A stretch of DNA of 57,048 bases from Prochlorococcus sp. AG-402-B05. GTDB lineage: Bacteria; Cyanobacteriota; Cyanobacteriia; PCC-6307; Cyanobiaceae. A program made the position numbers and the translations under genes. Positions 46,846-54,929 of this stretch are shown here, in pieces. Positions within the stretch are counted from its first letter, which is position 1, and every line of letters begins with the position of its first letter. The notes under the pieces were generated by a model that searched no databases, was not told the DNA's origin, and saw only the letters and a list, made by a program, of their open reading frames with translations. The DNA lies in the NCBI GenBank assembly GCA_003279635.1, contig QCHK01000010.1, forward strand, positions 1 to 57,048, in the 5' to 3' direction.

Positions 46846-48270
46846 ATGCCGAATATTGCAGAGAAATCAAAAGTTTTCGGAGGTAATGGCGTTGTCTTTC
46901 CTTTCACAAGAGTTCCTGATGTTTTCTTATATCATGAACTAATCCCAGGGACTAAGAAGTACAGATACAAAGTTATTGATGGAGCCAATACGTTAGAGGC
47001 TGCCATTGATAAGTACTCGATGCATATAACGCATTAAAAAGCTAGATATTAGAGCATGAGCAAGAGGTAGCGATCAGAAAAGCTCAGTATGAAATCGAAA
47101 CCAATAGTCCAAGAAGACGCGCAAGAATGATTACTGAGAATATGGTTAGGTCAAAGAAAGTCAGTATTAGAAAGTGCCTCAATAACTTCCTTGATGAAGA
47201 GCAAAAAAAGTAGATGCTGATCTATTAAAAGAAAAATCTCTACAAAATAAAGCACAAGGTTTAAAACAGCTCGAGAAGTATCTCAGCTACAAAGCACTCG
47301 AGAAAACCCACCAAATAGATAACCACACTTTTCAAGAGTACATAACTTGGAGAAAAGCAAAGAAGTCGACTAGAAGAATTGAACTGATTTACTTTAAAGA
47401 TTTTCTCATTGGCTACTGCAAACCAAGAGGATTATTAATCAACTCACTAGATGAAAAAGATTAATACCAAAGATAGTCATTAAAGAATCCGAAGTAGATG
47501 CCAAGCCGCCTCTCATAGAAGAAGGGAACTGGAATGTAGTAGTAAAGACTTTGAAGCGGATGATTAAAAACAGAGAGACAGGAAGAGGTCCCGCTAAGTA
47601 TTCAGAAAAAGGTAGAGGTGTCTACTTCAATCAGTTGTTTTATCGATGGTGTTTAATTTGTAAAAACAGTGGCTTACGTCCAAGCATTGAACTGAATAAG
47701 TTGAGATGGTGTGATGTCAAAAGGGAGAACGTAGGACGATGGAGCAAGTCCAAAGGGGAAACAGAAGATAAATGGATCGCAATTATTTATATAAAAGATA
47801 CTAAGACTGGGAAACAAAGAGCCGTACCCACTAATGGAGTGGATAGTCAACTACTTGAATGGAGGAAAGAACAAAAAGAGTACTTAAGTCGGTACTATCC
47901 AGAGCAAAAGATTAAAGATACAGATTTAATCTTTTGCAACCCAGCTAATGAGATGAAGTAATTTCCATACTCAATGTTCAATACAATATGGATAAGGATG
48001 ATCAAACTATGTGGAGACGAATTGAAACCCTATGTCTTCAGCGATAGGAACTACATCCCATACCGCCTTCGAAGCACTTTCATTTGCAATTTGATTTTGC
48101 AAGGAAAGGATATTTATAGCTTCGCTAAGCTTGCGGGTCATAGCATTGCATTCTGTGAAAGATTTTATGCAAAGCTAGATATGGATAGGAAATCGAAGGA
48201 GCTAACAGAAATTGAATATGGAATAAAAGTACGAAGAAAGACTTTTATAGGTCGCTATCTAGAGGATTAA
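46846..48270 (+). pseudogene. Tyrosine recombinase (phage-type integrase), broken into several pieces
   Basis: From ATG at 46846 an N-terminal arm (FPFTRVPDVFLYHELIPGTK, KYRYKVIDGANTLEAA) stops at 47037. Coding then continues in other frames: EHEQEVAIRKAQYEIETNSP from 47052 to a TAG at 47211-47216; then one base apart, VDADLLKEKSLQNKAQGLKQ up to 47463, where loss of one T breaks LDEKDLIPKI. From ~47470 to 48270 the frame is continuous but for a TAA after CNPANEMK (47959). Catalytic Arg in NSGLRPSIELNKLRW, box-II-like YRLRSTF, LAGHS and the nucleophile Tyr in RFYAKLDM are all readable. About 470 codons in total. The 47211 break is at a run of seven A. It was the integrase of an element inserted next to rpsD. 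Confidence 0.85.
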
Positions 48271-48310
48271 AAAAAACAAACTCATATGTTTCCCTTGCAC
48301 TAAAACCTAG

Positions 48311-48520
48311 TCAAGAAGTAAGTTTTTCCCAGATATCCTCTGATTCCTTAATCAATTCAATCGCATCTTCCTTTCCAAAAGTCTTATGAACATCTCTCAT
48401 TAGCTGTATAAATCTCAGTCTTATTTCTCCCATTTCTATTTCTCGGTCTAATTCACTTAAAGAAGCCTTGTTCTTATATGGTGCATGAGAGAAATTAAGG
48501 GTGGCATTGTGGTGACTCAT
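48311..48520 (-). CDS. Hypothetical 69-aa protein
   Basis: ATG at 48520 (MSHHNATLNF) is preferred over a start upstream at 48610. C-terminal part is an acidic helix with a repeated charge pattern (LRFIQLMRDVHKTFGKEDAI, ELIKESEDIWEKL). No family known. It is downstream of the integrase remnant and convergent with it. Confidence 0.45.
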   Translation of the reverse strand: MSHHNATLNFSHAPYKNKASLSELDREIEMGEIRLRFIQLMRDVHKTFGKEDAIELIKESEDIWEKLTS

Positions 48521-48636
48521 TGTTCTGGATTTCAATAACAACTTAGCGAGAAGAGGAAGACTGGCTTCCGACAGAACAGTCCTCCTATCTCTCGTTGGTG
48601 CTGATCCCAACGTTTAAACATTCTGGCTAAGTGATT

Positions 48637-48852
48637 TTACGATTGCGTTGATTGTCTAGTACGGTTTTCCTTGTTGAAATCTGGAACGTTTAGCGTTGCA
48701 GCTTTAAGTCCTTCTGGATAGACATTCAAACAGGTAGTCCATTCACAGAATTCTTGGCTAACAGCGTAGCTATCTTCGTACCTCTTAAGGCTATCGAGAT
48801 AAGAAACTCTCTGAGCAGCCCATAAAATAGTAATACGTTGACTTATATTCAT
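48637..48852 (-). CDS. Hypothetical 71-aa protein
   Basis: ATG at 48852. MNISQRITILWAAQRVSYLD is amphipathic, followed by an aromatic/acidic part (YEDSYAVSQEFCEWTTCLNV) and a polar end. No signal peptide. Unknown function. Confidence 0.4.
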   Translation of the reverse strand: MNISQRITILWAAQRVSYLDSLKRYEDSYAVSQEFCEWTTCLNVYPEGLKAATLNVPDFNKENRTRQSTQS

Positions 48853-48876
48853 ATATCTAACTTATTTAAATCCTAA

Positions 48877-49338
48877 AAGGACTATGGTTATAGCTTTGAT
48901 CAAGCCGCTTACAATGCAGCCGAGACTGCATACACCAATGCAATAGGAACAGCAGGAGAAGCTGCTGCTTTAACAGCTTTTGAAGCCACATATGCTGCAA
49001 GTGATGTTGATGCTGATCACGACCATGAGATCAACATGGATGACCTAGCAATGATTGATGCAGACTGGGAAGCAACCATTCATTCAGGTGCTGGTGCAAT
49101 TGGCGTGGCAACAGGAGATTTCCAGAGTTTGAACTTTGCTTCTACCCTTACAAAAGTTGGTGAAAATGCTTCTTCCTTGGATTATTCTGGCTTAAAAGAT
49201 ACTGGTGCCGCTCAATTGACCACCATTGATAATCGTCTCGGTGCTGACCTAGAAACATCCTGGTCGAACACAGATTTAGAAAAGGCTATTGGAATGGATC
49301 TCGCAAGTTCACTCTTAGCGGCAGGTGACCTTTCATAA
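48877..49338 (+). pseudogene. Ala/Asp-rich ORF without a start codon
   Basis: The frame is open from just after a TAA (48874-48876) to 49338 (153 residues), but has no ATG, GTG or TTG before ATG 49036. The first part is coding-like (DYGYSFDQAAYNAAETAYTN, GTAGEAAALTAFEATYAASD), followed by HDHEINMDDLAMIDADWEA. Composition is richer in G/C and in Ala/Asp than nearby small ORFs, so a transferred origin is possible. It is 5'-truncated or frameshifted; if it is expressed from 49036 the product has 100 residues. No family recognised. Confidence 0.45.
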
Positions 49339-49455
49339 ACTGCTGCTTAGATCATTGATTTGAGTTAACGACTAATTTCAACGAAGTCAGTTTCTCACTC
49401 AACCATAACTTGCCAATAGTATCGAAAGGGAGCACTTACACGATCTTGCACTCGA

Positions 49456-49647
49456 TTAGTCTTCTCGAACTTTCTTCAGCAAATAGGGAATAAAAGTCTT
49501 TTCTTTCTTTGCTGAATCATATAGATAGTCAGCGGTCCCCTCTAATAAAGCTGCAAAGCTTTTATGAACACTGGGAAACGTACGACCAAAAGAATAGCAA
49601 TCAAGAAAATTATCTTCACCAAAACCTCCTCTTCCCAGTCCAATCAT
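49456..49647 (-). CDS. Hypothetical 63-aa frame, possibly a frameshifted tail
   Basis: ATG at 49647 overlaps the next gene by 32 bp. The C-terminal part looks real (LLEGTADYLYDSAKKEKTFI, PYLLKKVRED). In another frame a GTG that overlaps the stop of the 61-aa gene (TGGTGA) starts MKIIFLIAILLVVRFPVFIK and stops soon. A single gene with a one-base shift between these two halves is plausible. Confidence 0.35.
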   Translation of the reverse strand: MIGLGRGGFGEDNFLDCYSFGRTFPSVHKSFAALLEGTADYLYDSAKKEKTFIPYLLKKVRED

Positions 49648-49801
49648 AAAGAAGCCAAACTACAAACCCAACCATAAACAAAGGCATAAAGCTATCAATG
49701 AACATATAAGCTGAATAGACAATTAAGGGGAAGAAGATGACACGTTTAATGTTTAAACGTCTACCTCTTGAAAGTTTTTTGAAGGGTTTAAAGAGAGACA
49801 T
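49616..49801 (-). CDS. 61-aa two-helix membrane protein
   Basis: MSLFKPFKKLSRGRRLNIKR is a basic start, then two hydrophobic stretches (VIFFPLIVYSAYMFIDSF, MPLFMVGFVVWLLYDW). Third gene in a packed minus-strand run from 51274 to 49456; two base pairs separate it from the upstream secreted protein gene. Unknown function. Confidence 0.55.
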   Translation of the reverse strand: MSLFKPFKKLSRGRRLNIKRVIFFPLIVYSAYMFIDSFMPLFMVGFVVWLLYDWTGKRRFW

Positions 49802-49803
49802 GA

Positions 49804-50052
49804 TTACTTACCTTTCATACAGATTGCACTAATTGTTTGTTTGCTTGTGTTTTGCCATCCTTCCCAGTTCCCTGTTTTAACGACTTTAAGTTTCTCTATA
49901 TTGCACTCAGATTCAGAATTAGTTGGAATCCTCCATGAGTAGCTTCTCCCCGCTAATCCTTCACCATGCTTAACAAGTAACCACCATGCTTCAGCACTGG
50001 CAGATATAGTGAAAGCAAGAGAAGTGATCAAGATGAAAAGTAGACGTCTCAT
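49804..50052 (-). CDS. Small secreted protein with two Cys
   Basis: 82 residues. Signal peptide RRLLFILITSLAFTISASA with cleavage before EAWW. Mature part includes WWLLVKHGEG, SESECNIEKLK and SAICMKGK, two Cys that could pair. This shape (short, exported, WW near the mature start) is familiar for picocyanobacterial accessory proteins but has no known job. Confidence 0.6.
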   Translation of the reverse strand: MRRLLFILITSLAFTISASAEAWWLLVKHGEGLAGRSYSWRIPTNSESECNIEKLKVVKTGNWEGWQNTSKQTISAICMKGK

Positions 50053-50053
50053 C

Positions 50054-50224
50054 CTAAAAAGGGAACTCAGGACTACCTTTGATTACTGATGAAACCTTCA
50101 TCACTATCCATAAGACCAGAGCACCTTCAAGAAATCCAGACCAATACAATTGATAGTTTGTAAGCTCCAATTCTTTCTGAGCTTTTTCAACTAAAGATCT
50201 ATGCCAGTCAATGATTTTCTTCAT
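50054..50224 (-). CDS. 56-aa single-helix protein
   Basis: ATG at 50224, stop TAG at 50054-50056, so just before the next gene. MKKIIDWHRSLVEKAQKELE is an amphipathic helix, then YQLYWSGFLEGALVLWIVMK, one membrane helix, and a polar end. Unknown family; likely inner membrane or thylakoid, peripheral N-terminal helix in cytoplasm. Confidence 0.6.
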   Translation of the reverse strand: MKKIIDWHRSLVEKAQKELELTNYQLYWSGFLEGALVLWIVMKVSSVIKGSPEFPF

Positions 50225-50230
50225 AATTTA

Positions 50231-50425
50231 TTAGTCATCTTTGTATATCCGCTTGAACGCAATTGTAAGTAATAACCAAGAGACTCCAGCACTAACTCCA
50301 ACAGAGTAATCGTGCTTCAGAATTTCTACAATTGCAATTGTACTTGCTGCAATCCTTAATCCTCGAATACTAAACTTGCCAATAGAAAATAGACCGTTTT
50401 GTTTTTCTTTCGTTGAGGGTTTCAT
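50231..50425 (-). CDS. 64-aa membrane protein, unknown
   Basis: MKPSTKEKQNGLFSIGKFSI then two weak helices (LRIAASTIAIVEILKHDY, SVGVSAGVSWLLLTIAFK). ATG at 50425. It lies 6 bp from the 56-aa gene start. No known family. Confidence 0.55.
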   Translation of the reverse strand: MKPSTKEKQNGLFSIGKFSIRGLRIAASTIAIVEILKHDYSVGVSAGVSWLLLTIAFKRIYKDD

Positions 50426-50449
50426 CTCTTAAGAATTACTAATTAGATT

Positions 50450-50926
50450 TCATCTGGCAATGGGAAGCGAATCAATTACAGAACAATATTTCTTTTCTAC
50501 TGCCATCGCAACAGGATCTTCAAGTGTTTCCATCCAACCTTTTTTCATCCCAGTTCCTGTTCGATCTCCTATTCGATTAAAAGTTTTGTCTCGACAATCT
50601 AATTCATAAACAAAAGTCTTATTCTCTATACCACTCTCTTCACCTTCTATGTATGTAGGTGGTTCCCAAAAAGTTGTGCAATTGTCGTCTTCGCATTCTG
50701 TATAACTTTGTCCCTCTGACTCGTAATAGCCATCAGTCCCCTCGTATTCATTATCAGTTCGTCCCCTAAAAGTCAGATATCGTCCGTAGCCACCTCTGAT
50801 CTTCAATTGTTTTACCGTATCGGATTCATAACTAAACCTTGCAGGCGTTGGAACTACTATTGTTTCAGCGCTCACAGCATTAGGCAAAATAATAGAGGCA
50901 AGTAGGGGAAGAAGTATGCGTTCCAT
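50450..50926 (-). CDS. Secreted protein, 158 aa, unknown
   Basis: Signal peptide MERILLPLLASIILPNAVSA with an AxA-type site before ETIVV. The mature part is acidic with Tyr/Gly/Glu-rich stretches (YGRYLTFRGRTDNEYEGTDG, YYESEGQSYTECEDDNCTTF) and four Cys residues, so disulfides are likely. It starts next to the end of the 115-aa gene (stop at 50927). Confidence 0.65.
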   Translation of the reverse strand: MERILLPLLASIILPNAVSAETIVVPTPARFSYESDTVKQLKIRGGYGRYLTFRGRTDNEYEGTDGYYESEGQSYTECEDDNCTTFWEPPTYIEGEESGIENKTFVYELDCRDKTFNRIGDRTGTGMKKGWMETLEDPVAMAVEKKYCSVIDSLPIAR

Positions 50927-51274
50927 TTAAAATGAACTTAATTGCTTATTCTTCAACCAATCTTCCGACACTCTGCTTTCTTTTCCCTCATAGCAAACAA
51001 AATTCATATCGTAATTAAGACCACTGTTATTGAACCAGTAAGCGATCTTTGCGAATGCTTGCAGATAGTCTGAGTTGTCCTCTTCCTTGCAATCATTTAT
51101 AGCTTTCAGAAGCTCCTCAGGGAAATTGTCAGGGTCACTAGCTATTAAGTCCTTTTTTAAGTTCTCCATTACTTCTGACTGCATAGCTTTAGCTCTTTTC
51201 TCCCATGCCATGCAGTCTTCTTTGTTTGCGAATAAATGTCCTGTGAACGATTTAAATCCAGAGATTTTCAACAA
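50927..51274 (-). CDS. 115-aa protein, unknown
   Basis: TTG start at 51274. FKSFTGHLFANKEDCMAWEK, LKKDLIASDPDNFPEELLKA, AFAKIAYWFNNSGLNYDM. Soluble, with three Cys; no signal peptide as read, but TTG start choice is uncertain. First gene of the packed minus-strand run that ends at 49456. Confidence 0.5.
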   Translation of the reverse strand: MLKISGFKSFTGHLFANKEDCMAWEKRAKAMQSEVMENLKKDLIASDPDNFPEELLKAINDCKEEDNSDYLQAFAKIAYWFNNSGLNYDMNFVCYEGKESRVSEDWLKNKQLSSF

Positions 51275-51632
51275 CTAAGCAGCCCTCATTTATTTAAAAG
51301 CAGTAACTCGAAGAGTTATTAATCAAAAACTAGAGCATCTAGAAAGACCAAACAACTTACATGAAGGGATCTAAATACAGCAAAATCAAACCTTAAAAAA
51401 ACATCAAAGCAGGAATAAACCCAAACTCACAACCTAGCCATATCTAAACTTCTGATCCATCTAACGTATCTACTGGGATCTCATCCGCTAACTTGACACT
51501 CTAATAAGAAGAAGAGCAATTCATTTTCTTTCTCAGTGGTTCACGACCACTTAAAACAAGTATTTATAGACAGAACAAATACCATGAAGGATTAAGTCTG
51601 TTTAGGTTACTGGAAGCTCAAGGAGAGCACGT
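51275..51632. other. Intergenic, no gene seen
   Basis: No ORF with a good start on either strand and no clear hairpin. It lies between the leftward small-gene run and rightward remnants, so it probably contains divergent promoters. Confidence 0.4.
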
Positions 51633-51856
51633 ATGAAAGAGGCGTGCAGTAGTTCCATAATTTCCAGGCTGTTAGATGACACAATGAACAACGGCATCAC
51701 ACCACTATAAGATGAAAACGGTAACAGTAGTAGGTACTAAGAGCAATTGACGACTATGTTGCCAGAACGCTTTTTGGTACATACAAGATGAATACTTATA
51801 AGACTAAAACTCTTTTCACACCCATCACTGAAACAGAGATGAAGACTAACCAATAA
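51633..51856 (+). pseudogene. Remnant of a small gene with nonsense change and frameshift
   Basis: ATG at 51633 follows AAGGAGAGCACGT. It reads MKEACSSSIISRLLDDTMNN, then a TAA, then DENGNSSRY in the same frame. A one-base shift continues with RAIDDYVARTLFGTYKMNTY and TKTLFTPITETEMKTNQ to TAA 51854-51856. It is coding-like throughout, so it is a broken ~70-aa gene. No family known. Confidence 0.4.
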
Positions 51857-51875
51857 ATTTACACGTGTAAAAAAT

Positions 51876-52771
51876 ATGAACACTGAACTAGCTAAGACAT
51901 TTAATCCAAAAACAAAGGAGAGAGAAACTGATCATAGATTTGCTCCTGACCTAGCAAACATATTCAGTTCTATACGTCCTGAAGTTCTAAGAGGATTAGA
52001 AGAGTTCAAGAACAAGACAACAGAGCTAGAGATTAAATACGGATCATATGCTTTAGAGTTTTGCGTTAGTTGGTTTGATTACACAGACAACCTCTCTACT
52101 AATCATCCTGAAAACAAATGGAACCAGAAAGCAAAGGGTCTTAGAAAAGGTTTAATAGAGGGTTTGAAAGAAAGAGGATTCAAATCCAGCAACGTATCCA
52201 AGATTATTGGAGCTGCTAAATTTATAAAGAAGTTAAAAGATGATCTACTAATCCCAGACTTTCACAATCCTAATGAACTTGTGGAGAGCAAAAGGACAAG
52301 AAAGATTCTTGACTTTGTTAATCCTCTACCCATATCCGCCAAATACCTCCTTGGTGGAATGACAGAGCTTGGTCTTAAAAAGGCAATGAGCTATGAGAAT
52401 GACAGTAAAGAATGGGACTCTCAGACAGACACGTTCCCAAGCAAACTCTGACGATAAGAGTACTAGAAGACCTTAAACAGCAATACCCTCTAAACCCTAA
52501 CGAGAAAAGAGGAGGAGGAAAGAAGCAACTAAGCAAACTTGAAGAGGTAGAAGACAACCAAGAGACAATATCAATAGAAGCTACTGAGCTTAAAGAATTA
52601 ACTCAAGATGAAATAGCAAACAACATTGTCTCACTAGCTAAGAAGCTCAACACTTCAGAGATTTGGAAAGATAAGCAGATAGTAGAGATTCTTAAAGGAG
52701 CAGAGAAAGAACTCATAGCTCTAGGTCACATGGTATTAACGCCATCAGACAAGGTACTTACAAGTAACTAA
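51876..52771 (+). pseudogene. ~300-aa unknown protein gene, frameshifted in the middle
   Basis: ATG at 51876 gives 191 residues (FAPDLANIFSSIRPEVLRGL, AKGLRKGLIEGLKERGFKSS, NVSKIIGAAKFIKKLKDDLL) ending at 52451. A second frame continues without a gap: VPKQTLTIRVLEDLKQQYPL, NPNEKRGGGKKQLSKLEEVE, ILKGAEKELIALGHMVL, to 52771. The two overlap where the shift must lie, near 52420-52440. Helical, Lys-rich and soluble; it looks like a DNA- or partition-associated element protein, but that is only a guess. Confidence 0.6.
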
Positions 52772-52796
52772 AGCTCACACCGCCTACCCAACAAAT

Positions 52797-52958
52797 ATGA
52801 ACCAGCATCCAAACAATAAAACAGAACCCACAACAAGACAGATCTACTTCTGGTTAGACGGTAAGATTCCTAATTCTGCATACCAGCGAATCAGGAAACA
52901 CCAGATAGAGAAGAACAAAGACTATGAGAAGGCAATGCTTGATGAATGGATTATCTAA
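52797..52958 (+). CDS. 53-aa basic protein
   Basis: ATG at 52797: NNKTEPTTRQIYFWLDGKIP, NSAYQRIRKHQIEKNKDYEK, AMLDEWII. Looks like a small helix-turn-helix-like protein but no exact match can be claimed. Directly downstream of the frameshifted gene and in the same orientation. Confidence 0.45.
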   Translation: MNQHPNNKTEPTTRQIYFWLDGKIPNSAYQRIRKHQIEKNKDYEKAMLDEWII

Positions 52959-53010
52959 TTAAGCCGCTGCATATAGAACATTTATTTTCCCTATATTTTA
53001 ATTTACCTAA

Positions 53011-53142
53011 ATGACTAATCGCACCTACAAACAACTACAAATCAGCAATTACAAAGACTTCCTAGCCCCAAAAGACACCAGTAAAGACCAGTTAAAACTC
53101 AATAATCACATCATCACCCACAGACTCAAAATAGGAGACTAA
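53011..53142 (+). CDS. 43-aa protein, unknown
   Basis: ATG at 53011: TYKQLQISNYKDFLAPKDTS, KDQLKLNNHIITHRLKIGD. Three base pairs separate it from the next small ORF, so the two may be co-transcribed. No family known. Confidence 0.4.
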   Translation: MTNRTYKQLQISNYKDFLAPKDTSKDQLKLNNHIITHRLKIGD

Positions 53143-53145
53143 ACA

Positions 53146-53298
53146 ATGATACACAAACCAGAGAAGGTTAAAGAAGCGTTCCAAATCAAAGCTAACCTCG
53201 GCGACAGAGAGATTCGAATGATCCGAGCTAGTGCAATGGGTATCTCCTTGTATGAATACGAGAAGACTCTTAGAGCAATAGGTAGAGACGATTTTTGA
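53146..53298 (+). CDS. 50-aa charged helical protein
   Basis: ATG at 53146: MIHKPEKVKEAFQIKANLGD, REIRMIRASAMGISLYEYEK, TLRAIGRDDF. The composition is that of a small folded helical protein; a DNA-binding role is possible but unproven. Confidence 0.45.
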   Translation: MIHKPEKVKEAFQIKANLGDREIRMIRASAMGISLYEYEKTLRAIGRDDF

Positions 53299-53417
53299 AG
53301 TCACCACCTCTTAAGTTTCTTGCCATAACGCATGCAAGTTGAAAAAGGTATCAAAATAAACAGTCTTTAAATGGACATGGTTGCTACTACTAGTTGAGAC
53401 ATTAATGGTTCCTACCT

Positions 53418-53624
53418 ATGTCAAATGAAAATTTTAATGAGACATTAGGTCAGGTGATTAGCTATGCCTTGCAAAGGGTGTCTTCATCTAAAGCTGGTGA
53501 TAAAGATGCTTTAATTCAAGAATACAGCGACTGGCTACAGTGCTTAGGCAATCCTTATTTAATTTGCAAGGATATTCTTTTTATAAATACTTTAACTTTC
53601 AAGGATACATATTTAAAGAGTTAA
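53418..53624 (+). CDS. 68-aa hypothetical protein
   Basis: ATG at 53418: MSNENFNETLGQVISYALQR, VSSSKAGDKDALIQEYSDWL. The C-terminus is ordinary and may be altered by a shift. No motif known. Confidence 0.4.
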   Translation: MSNENFNETLGQVISYALQRVSSSKAGDKDALIQEYSDWLQCLGNPYLICKDILFINTLTFKDTYLKS

Positions 53625-53716
53625 CTCCTCAGACATTAGTCGCTGCAGGGAAGATTAATTAGGTATGCGTAATAGTCCAACGAGGTGATGACTTTAAAAA
53701 GCACCCTAAAAGCATT

Positions 53717-53739
53717 AAAAAAGCCCGCTTCTTGCGGCT
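53717..53739 (-). terminator. Orphan minus-strand terminator hairpin
   Basis: On the minus strand AGCCGC pairs with GCGGGCT around a 5-base loop (AAGAA) and is followed by six T. No minus-strand gene is visible between here and 54421, so it may end an unannotated small RNA or be a leftover. Confidence 0.55.
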
Positions 53740-53823
53740 ACGTTATTTACTTGCGAACTAGGAGTGGAGTTGTGGGCCTATTAACTTCTAGTCCTTCAAA
53801 AAATTCCAAAAAATAAAATTAAA

Positions 53824-54113
53824 ATGACAAGAACAGATGTAATAAAGGTAGATCACGACTTGTCTTTAGATGATGCCGTGAAAGGACTTATCTATCATCA
53901 ACAAGGAGAAAAATGGATCAAAGGATTAGAGCATGACAATCTACAGGACTCGATGGACGAGTTTACTGAACTACTTCTGAAGACACCAAGAGATAAGGTT
54001 CAACCTTCACCACATATGTCAAAGAGAAGTTTTGGGCTAAGGCTGATGAGGACATCAACAAGAATGAATTTGAAAGACGATGGGCTGGAGGACAAACAAT
54101 TCTGAAAACCTAA
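53824..54113 (+). pseudogene. ~95-aa unknown protein, frameshifted
   Basis: ATG at 53824: MTRTDVIKVDHDLSLDDAVK, QQGEKWIKGLEHDNLQDSMD. The open frame then reads through a weak Ser/Arg-rich tail. One base shift near 54000 gives a more normal tail, STFTTYVKEKFWAKADEDIN, KNEFERRWAGGQTILKT, to TAA 54111-54113. I take the shifted version as ancestral. Confidence 0.45.
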
Positions 54114-54214
54114 GCATCATAAAAAACTGATCTTCCACATATTCCTGAATATAAGTTCGCTATGAACGTCACTATTTGATTGTCGGCTCATAATCTGTAA
54201 AACAGCTAAGAACT

Positions 54215-54403
54215 ATGTCTTCTAAATCATCTCGGAGTGTTCTTTCCCTTAACGATTATAAAGCTGTTCTTGCAGAAGATTCAAGTGTTGCGAAGCCTTG
54301 TTCAGAGACAGGTCACTTACATCAAGACAGTAGACTTCTTCCAAGACCTGTATGGTTTAAAGGAAGTAGGGAGAGAGGCTTGAGAAGGGATATAGCAGCA
54401 TGA
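54215..54403 (+). CDS. 62-aa hypothetical protein
   Basis: ATG at 54215: SSKSSRSVLSLNDYKAVLAE, DSSVAKPCSETGHLHQDSRL. Short, soluble, basic end. No family known. Confidence 0.4.
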   Translation: MSSKSSRSVLSLNDYKAVLAEDSSVAKPCSETGHLHQDSRLLPRPVWFKGSRERGLRRDIAA

Positions 54404-54466
54404 AACGAATCCAAGTAACCCTTAAAAATCCGACAGAAATGTGAAAGGGGTTATATCGATGTAGGG

Positions 54467-54616
54467 ATGGACAGATTTACCCCATACTGGGTCGAAAAGC
54501 TCAACCAAAAGCCGATCAAAACAACCTCTAGAAACCCAGTCCAATCCTTGCATAACTGTTGCATGAGAAGTTACGCAATACCACAAGAAACAAGTCATAG
54601 CCCCAACCAATTTTGA
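54467..54616 (+). CDS. Possible 49-aa protein
   Basis: ATG at 54467: MDRFTPYWVEKLNQKPIKTT, SRNPVQSLHNCCMRSYAIPQ. More protein-like than the overlapping minus-strand frame (54422-54610). Low confidence because no ribosome site or family is seen. Confidence 0.3.
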   Translation: MDRFTPYWVEKLNQKPIKTTSRNPVQSLHNCCMRSYAIPQETSHSPNQF

Positions 54617-54929
54617 CTCATCTCAGCGGATGGGTCTTAGGACATTTATTTGGACACAGATTGGACAAGAATTTAGACATAAAGCAGGAGATTTCCTCGT
54701 CATTTCCAACTCGAGAAGAATCGGACTTAAGCCATCTAAATATTTATAAGCCGATGTCTAGCGATCAGTTTGATAAAACCTGCTTCTATGTCGTATAGCA
54801 TGATTACCATAAGATTACCAATCTTTTTTAGACTCTTAAATACCTTGCTAACACATGCTTTTTAGTCTAAGTTGTGTAATCGACATTAGTATAGACGTAA
54901 GAATATGACCGTATTTTGTAAATCAGAAT
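54617..54929. other. No confident gene
   Basis: A TTG-started frame at 54613-54798 ends in KPMSSDQFDKTCFYVV, but has no support. Nothing else is visible. Confidence 0.3.

Noticed and set aside
53092-53307. Minus-strand 71-aa ORF
   Set aside because: Opposite two small + strand ORFs with better composition (53011-53142 and 53146-53298).
54422-54610. Minus-strand 62-aa ORF
   Set aside because: Cys/Trp/Phe-rich without structure; the + strand frame 54467-54616 is more protein-like, though both are weak.
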